From Candidatus Magasanikiibacteriota bacterium (lineage in GTDB: Bacteria > Patescibacteria > ABY1 > Magasanikbacterales > 2-02-FULL-50-9b): 64,000 nucleotides of DNA. The DNA lies in assembly GCA_903893485.1 (NCBI GenBank), contig CAITMK010000011.1, positions 1 through 64,000 of the forward strand, written 5' to 3'. Position numbers and translations under genes: made by a program. The notes below the pieces were generated by a model. The model was not told the DNA's origin, searched no databases, and saw only the letters and a list, made by a program, of their open reading frames with translations. Each line of letters opens with the position of its first letter. Within the stretch, counting starts at the first letter, position 1. Positions 40,293 through 48,093 of this stretch are shown one piece after another.

Positions 40293-41564
40293 ATGAAAAA
40301 ATTTTTGGCCGCTTGCCTTGGAAAACTAACTGGCCGCGTGCTCCAAAAATATCAGCCGCGTATTATTGCGGTGACCGGATCCGTTGGTAAAACAACAACA
40401 AAAATTGCCATTGCGGCGGTGCTGCAAACTAAATTTTCAGTGCGCAGCGCAACCAAAAATTATAATAATGAATTAGGATTGCCGCTCGCAATTTTAGGAC
40501 TCGATGCCCCGGGCAAAAATCCATTTAAATGGTTCGCGATTTTTGCTGAAGGATTTCGATTATTACTTTCGCAAGATCCGCGATTTCCGCATGTGCTTGT
40601 GTTGGAATTTGGCGCGGATCATCCGGGAGATATTGCGTACTTGTTAAAAATTGCGCAACCGCAAATCGGCGTGGTGACCGCGGTTGCCGCAGCACATACT
40701 GAATTTTTTGGTTCCGTTGAAGGCGTGCTCGCAGAAAAAAAATTAGTTGTGACGCGCCTCGCAGAAGGGGGCACCGCGATTTTAAATACTGACGATGAGC
40801 TTATTGCGTCACTGAAGCCAGAAATTAAAGCGCAGATCATTACGTACGGTTGCAACACGGGAGAAATTCGTGCAAGCCGTGCGCAAATTCATTACACCAT
40901 GTCGGGCGATCCAGATGGAATTGAAGTTGGTATAACCACCGACGATGGCGAAGTTGGATTTTTAGTTGCAGGAGTTTTAGGTCGGCCGGTTGCATATGCC
41001 GCCGCCGCCGCGGTTGCAGTTGGACGAATTTTTAATTTATCAAATTCAGAAATTGCAAACGGATTAGCGCTCGCCGATTTTCCGCCGGGCCGCATGCGAA
41101 TTATTCCGGGCATTAAAAATACCACGCTTATCGATGATACGTACAACGCGTCGCCGCGCGCGGCCGCTGAAGCGCTTCGCGTACTTGCAGAAATTCAGGG
41201 CAGTGGCCGCCGAGTGGCTGTCTTGGGTGATATGCTCGAGCTCGGCGCCATGACCGAAGATGAGCATCGTAAAATTGGTTTGCTCGCGGCTGCGTCTGAT
41301 GTGGCGCTACTTGTTACGGTTGGTGCTGCGTCACGCGCGTCGGGCGCCGGTGCGCGCGAAGCGGGCATGTCTGAAGATCAAATTTTTCATTTTGATAACG
41401 CGGCTGACGCAGGGCTTTTTTTGCAAGATCGTATCATGACCGGTGATTATATATTGGTAAAAGGCTCGCAAGGTGTTCGCTGCGAAAAAATTGTAAAAGA
41501 ATTGATGGCTCAGCCGCTACGCGCGCCGCAATTGCTGGTGCGTCAGAGTAAGGCGTGGCTATGA
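40293..41564 (+). CDS. murF: UDP-MurNAc-tripeptide D-alanyl-D-alanine ligase
   Basis: Adds D-Ala-D-Ala to UDP-MurNAc-tripeptide, the last cytoplasmic precursor step. 423 residues. VTGSVGKTTTKIAIAAVL is the P-loop, KNYNNELGLPLAILGL is the MurF-specific region, LEFGADHPGDI and DDTYNASPRAAAEAL follow, and GDMLELGAMTEDEH marks the C-terminal domain. The N-terminal UDP-substrate domain is nearly absent, so it starts almost at the ATPase domain, as in the short MurF-like group. Its end overlaps the next gene by 4 bp. Confidence 0.88.
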   Translation: MKKFLAACLGKLTGRVLQKYQPRIIAVTGSVGKTTTKIAIAAVLQTKFSVRSATKNYNNELGLPLAILGLDAPGKNPFKWFAIFAEGFRLLLSQDPRFPHVLVLEFGADHPGDIAYLLKIAQPQIGVVTAVAAAHTEFFGSVEGVLAEKKLVVTRLAEGGTAILNTDDELIASLKPEIKAQIITYGCNTGEIRASRAQIHYTMSGDPDGIEVGITTDDGEVGFLVAGVLGRPVAYAAAAAVAVGRIFNLSNSEIANGLALADFPPGRMRIIPGIKNTTLIDDTYNASPRAAAEALRVLAEIQGSGRRVAVLGDMLELGAMTEDEHRKIGLLAAASDVALLVTVGAASRASGAGAREAGMSEDQIFHFDNAADAGLFLQDRIMTGDYILVKGSQGVRCEKIVKELMAQPLRAPQLLVRQSKAWL

Positions 41565-42313
41565 AATTAATTTCATTAAATACTTTTGGTGGCACTTTTT
41601 TTGAGTCGCTCATAGAATTTGTGGAGCGTGAAGAGTCGACCACTGATATTTTTTGTTTTCAAGAAATTTTATCTGAGGCGCATGATGCAACAAATGTGCG
41701 CGGTATGCGCATGAATTTGTTTATTGAGCTGCGAACTATTTTGGCAGATTTTGATTATGTATCTTTAGTAACCAATCATAAAAATCAAGCGCCTGAAGAA
41801 GGATATACTTTTGGTAAAACAATTTTTGTAAAAAAACCAATGCAGATTGAGACGCTCACAGATCATACTGAAGGAGCTTTTTTAGTCGCAAAAATCAAAC
41901 AGATGAATACAGAATTTATAGTCTGTAATGTACACGGCCGATCGCTTCCGGGAGAAAAATTTGATACTGCTGAACGTCTTGAACAGTCAAAAAATATTTT
42001 AGATTTTTTGGCCGCACAGTCGGGTGAAAAAATTATCTGTGGTGATTTTAATTTATTGCCGCAAACACAGAGTATCAAAATGTTTGAAGAAGCTGGCTAT
42101 AAAAATTTAATTACTGACTTTGCAATTACCACCACGCGTGGAACATTGCATAAAAAGACGTATCCAGAATACGCAAATTTACCGGACGGATTTCAAGAAT
42201 TTGCAGATTACACGTTTGTGATGCCAGGAATTTTAGTAAAAAGTTTTGACGTACCGGATTTGTCACTCTCGGATCATTTGCCGATGATATTGAATTTTGA
42301 TGTTATTCAATAA
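41561..42313 (+). CDS. Endonuclease/exonuclease/phosphatase family protein
   Basis: 250 residues. ISLNTFGGTFF, FCFQEIL (metal-binding Glu), CNVHGRSLPG, CGDFNLLPQ (Asp-Asn) and LSDHLPMIL (Asp-His) are the EEP-fold catalytic motifs, all kept. No signal peptide, so probably cytoplasmic. The substrate may be DNA or a phosphoester; the family is too broad to choose. The ATG overlaps the murF stop. Last gene before the accessory region. Confidence 0.88.
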   Translation: MKLISLNTFGGTFFESLIEFVEREESTTDIFCFQEILSEAHDATNVRGMRMNLFIELRTILADFDYVSLVTNHKNQAPEEGYTFGKTIFVKKPMQIETLTDHTEGAFLVAKIKQMNTEFIVCNVHGRSLPGEKFDTAERLEQSKNILDFLAAQSGEKIICGDFNLLPQTQSIKMFEEAGYKNLITDFAITTTRGTLHKKTYPEYANLPDGFQEFADYTFVMPGILVKSFDVPDLSLSDHLPMILNFDVIQ

Positions 42314-42321
42314 ATATTGAA

Positions 42322-42382
42322 GGGAATTGCTTCGCGCGGGCTATATGCCTATGCTCGGTCGCGCAGCAGCCCTTCGATTCCC
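42322..42382. repeat. Structured palindromic element, copy B
   Basis: Ends GGGAATTG (42322-42329) and CGATTCCC (42375-42382) pair with one G-T. GCTTCGCGCGGGCT (42329-42342) matches 14 bases of the reverse complement of copy A, and GCCCTTCGATTCCC (42369-42382) matches its other end with one base missing. The G+C hairpin in the middle of copy A is reduced here. It marks the left side of the accessory region. Confidence 0.65.
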
Positions 42383-42401
42383 GTCAGCACAGCTGATATT
42401 T

Positions 42402-42431
42402 AAAAATATCCAGCGTTTGCTGGATATTTTT
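42402..42431. terminator. Bidirectional terminator at left edge of accessory region
   Basis: AAAAATATCCAGC - GTTT - GCTGGATATTTTT, a perfect 13-bp stem with A and T tracts. The rest of 42314-42595 holds copy B and no gene I can support. Confidence 0.85.
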
Positions 42432-42595
42432 AAATAGCCCCGGGGACACTGCTAGCGAACTTTTTTATTCAAGCGGTGCGTGTCGAGCCTGAAATGCGGC
42501 AGTGGAGTGCTGACATCCGCAACTTTTTGAGTAAGGAAATACGGGAACCTAAATTTATGGTAACATACTAAAAAGCCATAAATAAAAAGAAAACT

Positions 42596-42778
42596 ATGTC
42601 ATTACAACGAAAAGACGCATTGACCGACCTTATTCATCACACGCCACGCGACAACGGACAAAATAACAAGCCACAAGGGCAAAGCCAACCTGCCGGAACA
42701 GTAATTGCGGCAGATGGTACATTAGTAACCCTTGGCTTAAATCAGAGTAAAAATTCGTCTGACACCTCTAATAAGTAA
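42596..42778 (+). CDS. Small hydrophilic unknown protein
   Basis: 60 residues, rich in Asn, Gln, Ser and Asp, without hydrophobic core (PRDNGQNNKPQGQSQP); probably unstructured. Not recognised. Starts with ATG after an A-rich leader and ends 26 bp before the AlbA-type gene. CATACT at about 42566 could be a -10. It might be a small regulator for its neighbour; that is inference from position. Confidence 0.45.
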   Translation: MSLQRKDALTDLIHHTPRDNGQNNKPQGQSQPAGTVIAADGTLVTLGLNQSKNSSDTSNK

Positions 42779-42804
42779 CACATGAACCTTAGTGGGTTAA
42801 CAAT

Positions 42805-44067
42805 ATGCTGGGAAAAGATTTTGACGACATCGATTGTGATACCGTAAAAGCATTTTTAGAAAGTCAGGCTGACGAAACCCAAAAGATTGAGTTTAAAAGA
42901 GAAGCGTGGATTGATAAGCCTGATAAAGATGCCGAAAAAGGTGATGAAATGTTAAAGGATATTACAGGAATGGCTAACGCGTACGGCGGCTATATTTTAC
43001 TTGGTGTGAAACAAAATAAAGAAAATGAGGTAATCACTTATGAATTTTTTAATATTCCTGACCATGATAAAGAGATGGTGCGCATTAAGCAAAGATGCAA
43101 CGCATGCATACAACCACGTCTTGATGGTTTTAAAATAAAGAGTGTGGAGATGACAACGCTGGAAAAGGAAAGGGTGGTAATTCTGATTTTGAATGTTCCT
43201 CGGGGTATTAATGCGCCGCACGCAGCAAAAATGACTGATATGCGCGCGGCCTATTGGTTTTGGCGTCGTTATGGTGACATTGTTTTGCCGATGCAGACAT
43301 TTGATATACGAAAACAAATTATGGATACTTATTTTGGGACGGAGACTTTGGAGAAAAAATTTACTGATGCTTTTAATCATTTTAAAATCATTAATCATAG
43401 CGCGCCGCCATACATTTGGTTGGTCGCTAGTCCGGCAGATGTTTTGTCTAATAATCGAGTTGACATTAAAAATTCAGCAGTCAAACAAGCCTTTATAAAT
43501 GAAAAAAGTGCATATACAACCAATCCTTTTCAATTCACTTTTAAATCTGAAGAATTAAAATATACGGTACGGGGTTTGTGCGCAGCAAGGTCGGGCTATA
43601 ATATGGGTAAGCGTATAGAACTTCATAAGAGTGGTTTTCTTCAGGGTATTGGATTTTCTATTTTATCCGAAGAGCCGGGCGCATCAAGTAGACAGTTGTT
43701 ATCTACATATCGGATTAGGTCGTTTATTTTGAGTTTTATTAGTCAGGTGTACACCTTATATCAAAATGCAAATATTCAGGGCGGTGTTGATTTTCAGGTT
43801 GCAATTGGACAAGCGCAGGGATGCAAACTTCCAAATAGGGAGAAAGCACAATACGAAATTGGCATGGCTAGCACAATGATTGTAGAAAATTCATACGATG
43901 ACACCGTACCACTTATATCTGAAATTATTCATATAGATGATTTTGACCGTAAACAAATTTTGTTGGTCGCTGACGATTTAGCTGAAAAGGTTTGGAATGG
44001 CTTTGGATTTGAAAAAGCAGCGCAATTTAGCCAAGAATATATTGACGATATAATGAGCCAAACATAG
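42805..44067 (+). CDS. Schlafen/AlbA_2-type DNA-binding ATPase-like protein
   Basis: 420 residues. The N-terminal 150 residues match the AlbA_2 (Schlafen AlbA_2, formerly AAA_4) domain: ETQKIEFKREAW, MLKDITGMANAYGGYILLGV, then RIKQRCNACIQPRLDGFKIK and a following RRYGD. The C-terminal half (about 180-420) is not recognised: helical, with Trp and Tyr (NHSAPPYIWLVAS). AlbA_2 proteins occur as transcriptional regulators and in mobile or defence loci. It lies on a candidate mobile element. Confidence 0.75.
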   Translation: MLGKDFDDIDCDTVKAFLESQADETQKIEFKREAWIDKPDKDAEKGDEMLKDITGMANAYGGYILLGVKQNKENEVITYEFFNIPDHDKEMVRIKQRCNACIQPRLDGFKIKSVEMTTLEKERVVILILNVPRGINAPHAAKMTDMRAAYWFWRRYGDIVLPMQTFDIRKQIMDTYFGTETLEKKFTDAFNHFKIINHSAPPYIWLVASPADVLSNNRVDIKNSAVKQAFINEKSAYTTNPFQFTFKSEELKYTVRGLCAARSGYNMGKRIELHKSGFLQGIGFSILSEEPGASSRQLLSTYRIRSFILSFISQVYTLYQNANIQGGVDFQVAIGQAQGCKLPNREKAQYEIGMASTMIVENSYDDTVPLISEIIHIDDFDRKQILLVADDLAEKVWNGFGFEKAAQFSQEYIDDIMSQT

Positions 44068-44083
44068 CGCCAACAGGCTTTAT

Positions 44084-44497
44084 ATGACCTCTAATACTGT
44101 TAGTTTGGGTAGTTACGAAGAATCGTACAAATCTGACACTTACGCTCAGTTTCAGGAACTCATAAGCACGCGTACAGCTTTGTGTACCCATAAGAACAGC
44201 TCAGTAGATAAAAACGAACGTGAGAGTACACGAAGAGCAAAAGACCGTCTCGTGGCAATTTATGGGCACTACGGTTACGTCAGTGTGAGTGTTGCGGTGC
44301 GGTATGCAGGAATAAGCCGAGACACCTACTACCGTTACTTACGTGAGGACGCAAATTTCGCGGCAAAAATTAATGAGGCGCAGGAATTTCTAAATGACTA
44401 TGTGGAAGACCTATTGCTTAAAAAAATTGTGCGGGACGAAAATATAGCTTGTATCAAGTTTTATTTATCCCACCGACACCCGGCTTACAGGAAGTAA
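44084..44497 (+). CDS. HTH DNA-binding protein, terminase-small-subunit-like
   Basis: 137 residues. A basic N-terminal half is followed by a helix-turn-helix: YGYVSVSVAVRYAGISRDTY then YRYLREDANFAAKI, with the pattern (homeodomain-like HTH followed by an acidic helix EAQEFLNDYVEDLLLKKIV) seen in phage terminase small subunits and transposase-type proteins. No large terminase is nearby, so a packaging role is unlikely; DNA recognition within the element is more plausible. Confidence 0.65.
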   Translation: MTSNTVSLGSYEESYKSDTYAQFQELISTRTALCTHKNSSVDKNERESTRRAKDRLVAIYGHYGYVSVSVAVRYAGISRDTYYRYLREDANFAAKINEAQEFLNDYVEDLLLKKIVRDENIACIKFYLSHRHPAYRK

Positions 44498-44501
44498 TAT
44501 A

Positions 44502-44828
44502 TTAGGATTTGAGTAGCGAAACAATGATTTGAACGATACCAACAAAAACAAGTGCGCCAGTCAAATAAGTCATTCGGTTTGCATATTTTTCATTACTCGC
44601 ACTAAGCTCGGTGTTTGATTTGATACTTTTTTCGGCGCTTTCTCTAATTGTACCTCGCAGCTGCGCAACACTAAGAGGAATTTGAGTGCTGAGGAGTTGT
44701 ATGGCTTTTGCAAGTTCCTCTGATTTTTCTCCAGTAAACAATGCTGCTGCTGCATTTACACTAACGTCGGCGGTGGAATGCGGATTATCTTTATATCGAC
44801 TTAATAATTCGGTTGGGGTCATTGGCAT
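44502..44828 (-). CDS. Small tail-anchored membrane protein
   Basis: 108 residues from the ATG at 44828 (a second ATG at 44822). A soluble, helix-rich N-terminal part (MTPTELLSRYKDNPHSTADV; SVAQLRGTIRESAEKSIKSN) and one C-terminal membrane helix (LTGALVFVGIVQIIVSLL), so it is held by its tail with most of it in the cytoplasm. Not recognised. Convergent with the HTH gene, 4 bp away, and 2 bp after the following membrane protein gene on its strand. Confidence 0.55.
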   Translation of the reverse strand: MPMTPTELLSRYKDNPHSTADVSVNAAAALFTGEKSEELAKAIQLLSTQIPLSVAQLRGTIRESAEKSIKSNTELSASNEKYANRMTYLTGALVFVGIVQIIVSLLKS

Positions 44829-44830
44829 AG

Positions 44831-45820
44831 TTATTTGTTGCGCAGAAGAGCACGAAAAAGAGCCAAGATACCTGAAGCAAAAAAAGCAAAAGTAAAGTTG
44901 TATTGGATGATTGTAACAATCAAGGAAATCAACCAGAGGGCAAAGGAAATCACAATGAAGAGCCAAAACCACTGAATAACAAAAAGGAAAACGTTGAATT
45001 TGAAACCAGAAGAAGTTTCATTTATGACGTTATTTTTAAGGTTCGGTATATCCTCATTTTCGAGGTCGGCTATATCATCCTGTTTATTGATAGTAGGCTT
45101 TTTATTTAGAAAAAACTCAACACGTTCCAGCACCTCTTTACCAGACCTAAACTCATTATAAGATATGCCGACATATTTTTCGGATTTTTCTTCAAATAAT
45201 TGCTCAAGAACTTTATTTAGGTGCTCTCTAGCACTTTCTAATTCCGCTTCAGACATCACATCCCGTTTTGTTTTCGGATACGAAATTATATCTAAATCTT
45301 CGGACTCGTCCATTATTTGTAAACCCGTTTCATCTGACTTGAGTGCCATTTCTACTTTGAGCGTCGCATCCTTTATTTTTTCTGATAACTGTCGTAAATA
45401 TCGACGGTGGTCATTTGGAGTAATTATTTCAGGATGCTTGGAAAGGATATACATTGAGACAGGGTTACCCGCCCAGCCCTCGTGCCACTCAACCTCTTTT
45501 TTGAGGCCGTCAATAAGCTCATCGGTCGAGGTAATGAAATCAAGCCAATCTTTCCCCTCTCGTTCTTTGCGAATAGCTGACTCTAAAACGACCCCGTCTT
45601 TTACACTGTATCGTTCTGGTGGTTCGTGCTTTTGTTCAATGAGTCGCGTTTCTACCTTTATAGGATTAGTTTTTATACGGTATTCGAATTTGTCGGTGTA
45701 ATAATCATATTCAAGACTCATCATTGATTGATAAGTCTTTGTTTCTGGGTATACGTCAAAAGTACAATCACCAAAGGTGAGTGTACCGTTGCCATCTTCT
45801 TCAAAAATTTCTATTTCCAT
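44831..45820 (-). CDS. Unknown protein with two C-terminal membrane helices
   Basis: 329 residues from the ATG at 45820; a TTG at 45880 is also in frame. A large cytoplasmic acidic part (coiled-coil-like at about 120-240: KERE, EHLNKVLEQLFEEKSEKYVG) ends in two membrane helices (about 275-300 and 303-322). Not recognised. With the tail-anchored gene downstream (2 bp gap) it probably forms a pair at the membrane. Codon use is A+T-rich as in the rest of this region. Confidence 0.6.
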   Translation of the reverse strand: MEIEIFEEDGNGTLTFGDCTFDVYPETKTYQSMMSLEYDYYTDKFEYRIKTNPIKVETRLIEQKHEPPERYSVKDGVVLESAIRKEREGKDWLDFITSTDELIDGLKKEVEWHEGWAGNPVSMYILSKHPEIITPNDHRRYLRQLSEKIKDATLKVEMALKSDETGLQIMDESEDLDIISYPKTKRDVMSEAELESAREHLNKVLEQLFEEKSEKYVGISYNEFRSGKEVLERVEFFLNKKPTINKQDDIADLENEDIPNLKNNVINETSSGFKFNVFLFVIQWFWLFIVISFALWLISLIVTIIQYNFTFAFFASGILALFRALLRNK

Positions 45821-45885
45821 AAAATTGGTATACCCATAATAGGATACATACACTTTCCCATATTGAGACCTAAAAATCAACTATA

Positions 45886-46674
45886 TTAGTGACATTGTGG
45901 ACTTAAACTGCGGTTTGGGTACGCCTGCAATAGGTCTGTGAGCGAGCCAAAAGATTTAAGATATTTAGGACTTAAACTTCGCCACGCACTGCATGATGCT
46001 GGATAATACAGCTTGGCTGAGCCGTACGATGAAGTGTAATATGCCGGCGCTTCCTGCGTTGGTGGCGTGATTGGCAAAATGGTTGGTGCTGGTGCTTCAT
46101 TTACCACAACCGGTGCTGTAGTTATTTGCGGCACAAACACTGGAGCTGCCAGCTCTGAATTTGTAGCAGCCTTAGTAGGCTTTGTTTGCGGTGATTTATA
46201 GTGAGTGAGCCAATCTGTCGAAATTTCTTTTTGCGCCTCGTCAATGGTCATTTTACCGGTGCAGACTTGTTTGTGTAGCTTGTTTTCAAAAACGTCTTTG
46301 ACTCGTGACCCATTATTTATACCATACGCTTCAGGCCACAAATTTGAAATGTCATTACTGCCACCAAGTTCAAGACTGATGAGATGGTCAACTTCGTAAT
46401 TGCTGCGGCGGCTGTATGGAATACCATATTCTGCGAATACCTGTTTTTTCTCGGTCGTGGTTACATTGCGCACCGTCTTTGTGTAACCGGTTTTACAAAT
46501 CACCGAAATGTCAGTGGTGAGAACTGCGCCCGGCGTACATGCAGGGTCTTGATATGCGGTGTTACCAACGCAACCAACTGTTTTGGTTTGTACGCCGTAA
46601 TCAGCAAATGCAGGCGTAATAATGAATAACGAAAGCGCGAACGCGATGGGGGTAATGAAATGGGAGGATTTTAT
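45886..46674 (-). CDS. Secreted HNH-type nuclease with no normal start codon
   Basis: GTG at 46503 is the first normal start, but coding sense continues upstream in frame to a stop at 46683-46681. The added residues are a signal peptide (HFITPIAFALSLFIITPAFA) and the DPACTPGAVLTTDISVIC segment that belongs to this family of exported HNH proteins. Then comes VRNVTTTEKKQVFAEYGIPY, the nuclease core YEVDHLISLELGGSNDISNL, and KLHKQVCTGKMTIDEAQKEI; a Pro/Thr-rich linker and a Cys-containing C-terminal module (SAWRSLSPKYLKSFGSLTD) end it. ATA at 46674 (followed by AAATCC) stands where ATG would be expected. Likely a secreted DNase or a decayed copy. Confidence 0.7.
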   Translation of the reverse strand: MKSSHFITPIAFALSLFIITPAFADYGVQTKTVGCVGNTAYQDPACTPGAVLTTDISVICKTGYTKTVRNVTTTEKKQVFAEYGIPYSRRSNYEVDHLISLELGGSNDISNLWPEAYGINNGSRVKDVFENKLHKQVCTGKMTIDEAQKEISTDWLTHYKSPQTKPTKAATNSELAAPVFVPQITTAPVVVNEAPAPTILPITPPTQEAPAYYTSSYGSAKLYYPASCSAWRSLSPKYLKSFGSLTDLLQAYPNRSLSPQCH

Positions 46675-46732
46675 AGGGGTTTATTTTTAGGGAAAATATC
46701 ACGAATTATTTTGCTGCTTGATTAGGCGTATT

Positions 46733-47788
46733 TTACTGTAGCTCAACACTCGTGCCATCCCAGTCACTCCAACGACCTGTTGCGACTGTTCTGATGCCGT
46801 TGCTTATGTTGACCTGAACACTCGAATTTGGATAATTTTGCTTCAGTGATTTCACGAGGCTGGTTACAAAATCTTTTTTAGTCGTATCGGTCGCATATGC
46901 CCATGAAATATTAGTTACGTCTGCAGCCAAGGTTGCTGCGGTAACTTTCCCTCGATAGTCACTTTCATCGCCACCTGCAGCGTAGTCTTTCTCAGCATCA
47001 TCTGGTGCTTGAAGATTAACAGCACCATCGAAACCGACTGATTTATAAAGTGTAATGAAGGTTGTCGCGGTTTGTGCGGCCATGGAGTTGTTACCAAGGT
47101 TCGTATCAAATTTCTGACGCTGCGAAATCGTCGCCTGAAGCGCTTGTGGTGAGATAATGAATGCGCCGGTAAATTTACTCGCATCGTTAATTTCTGGAAC
47201 GAATTTGACGCGGTAGTCAGCACCAGCGATGTTGAAATTGCCCGCAATACCTAGAACACTTTTATCTGCTACAGCGTCAGTTGATGTTATAAAGAAGTTT
47301 TTTACTGCTAGTGTTTTATAGTCGTACGTGACGTCAAGCGATATATCACCATTCTGATACGTTTCGTCCCATTCGTAATTGGCTGCTTGCAGTTCTGATT
47401 TACTTGGTGTTGCAGCATCTTTTGGTTTACCGCCAAGTGCAGCGCGAATTTGTGTGATGTTTTTTCCAAATAACGATGGAATATCAAATGATGGTTTTGG
47501 CTGCGGTGGCACTTCTGCAACAGCCTGCTGTACATCTGGCTTATTTTCTGGCGCAGCGGCTGGTATGGAAGTTGTCAGCTGATTTTGATTTGTAGCTGCA
47601 ACGGTCGCCGGTTTTGGAGGCGCTGGAGGTGCAGTGGCAGCAACACCAAAAAAGCCAACGATAAATGTAATACCGCAGACCATAAGAACACGTTTGCGGG
47701 ATGGAAGTTTAATCCGTGCCGGATTGATTAAGCCTACGATGCCTACAACAATAGAGCCGAGTAAAATGATGACAAAAATGCCTGACAT
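46733..47788 (-). CDS. Membrane-anchored unknown protein, 351 aa
   Basis: 351 residues from the ATG at 47788; a TTG at 47815 is possible. Two N-terminal membrane helices (3-22 and 35-53), a Pro/Ala-rich linker (PPAPPKPATVAATNQNQLTT), then an extracytoplasmic domain (about 105-351) of which FDIPSLFGKNITQIRAALGG opens a repeat-like, beta-rich fold. Not recognised by name; proteins of this layout occur in phage and plasmid cargo. TATAAT at 47841-47836 (minus strand) is a probable -10. Confidence 0.6.
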   Translation of the reverse strand: MSGIFVIILLGSIVVGIVGLINPARIKLPSRKRVLMVCGITFIVGFFGVAATAPPAPPKPATVAATNQNQLTTSIPAAAPENKPDVQQAVAEVPPQPKPSFDIPSLFGKNITQIRAALGGKPKDAATPSKSELQAANYEWDETYQNGDISLDVTYDYKTLAVKNFFITSTDAVADKSVLGIAGNFNIAGADYRVKFVPEINDASKFTGAFIISPQALQATISQRQKFDTNLGNNSMAAQTATTFITLYKSVGFDGAVNLQAPDDAEKDYAAGGDESDYRGKVTAATLAADVTNISWAYATDTTKKDFVTSLVKSLKQNYPNSSVQVNISNGIRTVATGRWSDWDGTSVELQ

Positions 47789-47867
47789 ATTTTTATACAA
47801 CTGGGTATTTTGCAATATGCCACGATGGATTTTGCATTATACAATTTGAATAAAACCGGATTGTCTT

Positions 47868-48003
47868 AAATAAAAAAAGCGACACCCGGGGTGTCGAAGC
47901 CCAACTTAAGCACAGGTCGTGCTGAGGTTGTTTTACCGGGCGCCGCTTTCATCGCGCGACCTGGAAAAATAGCCAAATGGCCTACTTAAGTTGAACTTCG
48001 ACC
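47868..48003 (-). ncRNA. Candidate structured small RNA beside the recombinase
   Basis: Minus strand. Promoter TTTACT (48037-48032), 17 bp, TATATT (48014-48009); the predicted start is the GG at 48003-48002. The 5' end (48001-47985) pairs with 47910-47894: 17 bases, 15 matched. Inside, CAGGTCG pairs with CGACCTG (47963-47957 / 47919-47913), and GCCATTTGGC forms a small hairpin in the gap. A last hairpin (CGACACC.GGTGTCG type, 47896-47880) is followed by T7, an intrinsic terminator. About 130 bases; no reading frame of note. No known family recognised; the long closing stem recalls 6S RNA, but I do not claim it. Confidence 0.7.
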
Positions 48004-48093
48004 AAAACAATATAGCTTAAAATTTTGACTAAGTAAAGCCGTAGTAACTTTTGCGGCAATGAGGTAAAATTAATGATACATAATGCATAAAAT

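Noticed and set aside
42373..42390. TTCGATTCCCGTCAGCAC, similar to the 3' end of tRNA-Glu at 49745, as a left attachment site
   Set aside because: It matches in inverted orientation (attachment repeats should be direct) and differs by one base; it is also explained by copy B of the palindrome.
44084..44497. Prophage packaging module
   Set aside because: The HTH protein is terminase-small-like, but no large terminase, portal, capsid or tail gene is present in the window.
47868..48003. SRP RNA, tmRNA or RNase P as identity of the candidate small RNA
   Set aside because: The conserved GGAAGGAAGCAGC-type loop of SRP RNA, the tRNA-like end of tmRNA and RNase P core sequences are not visible.
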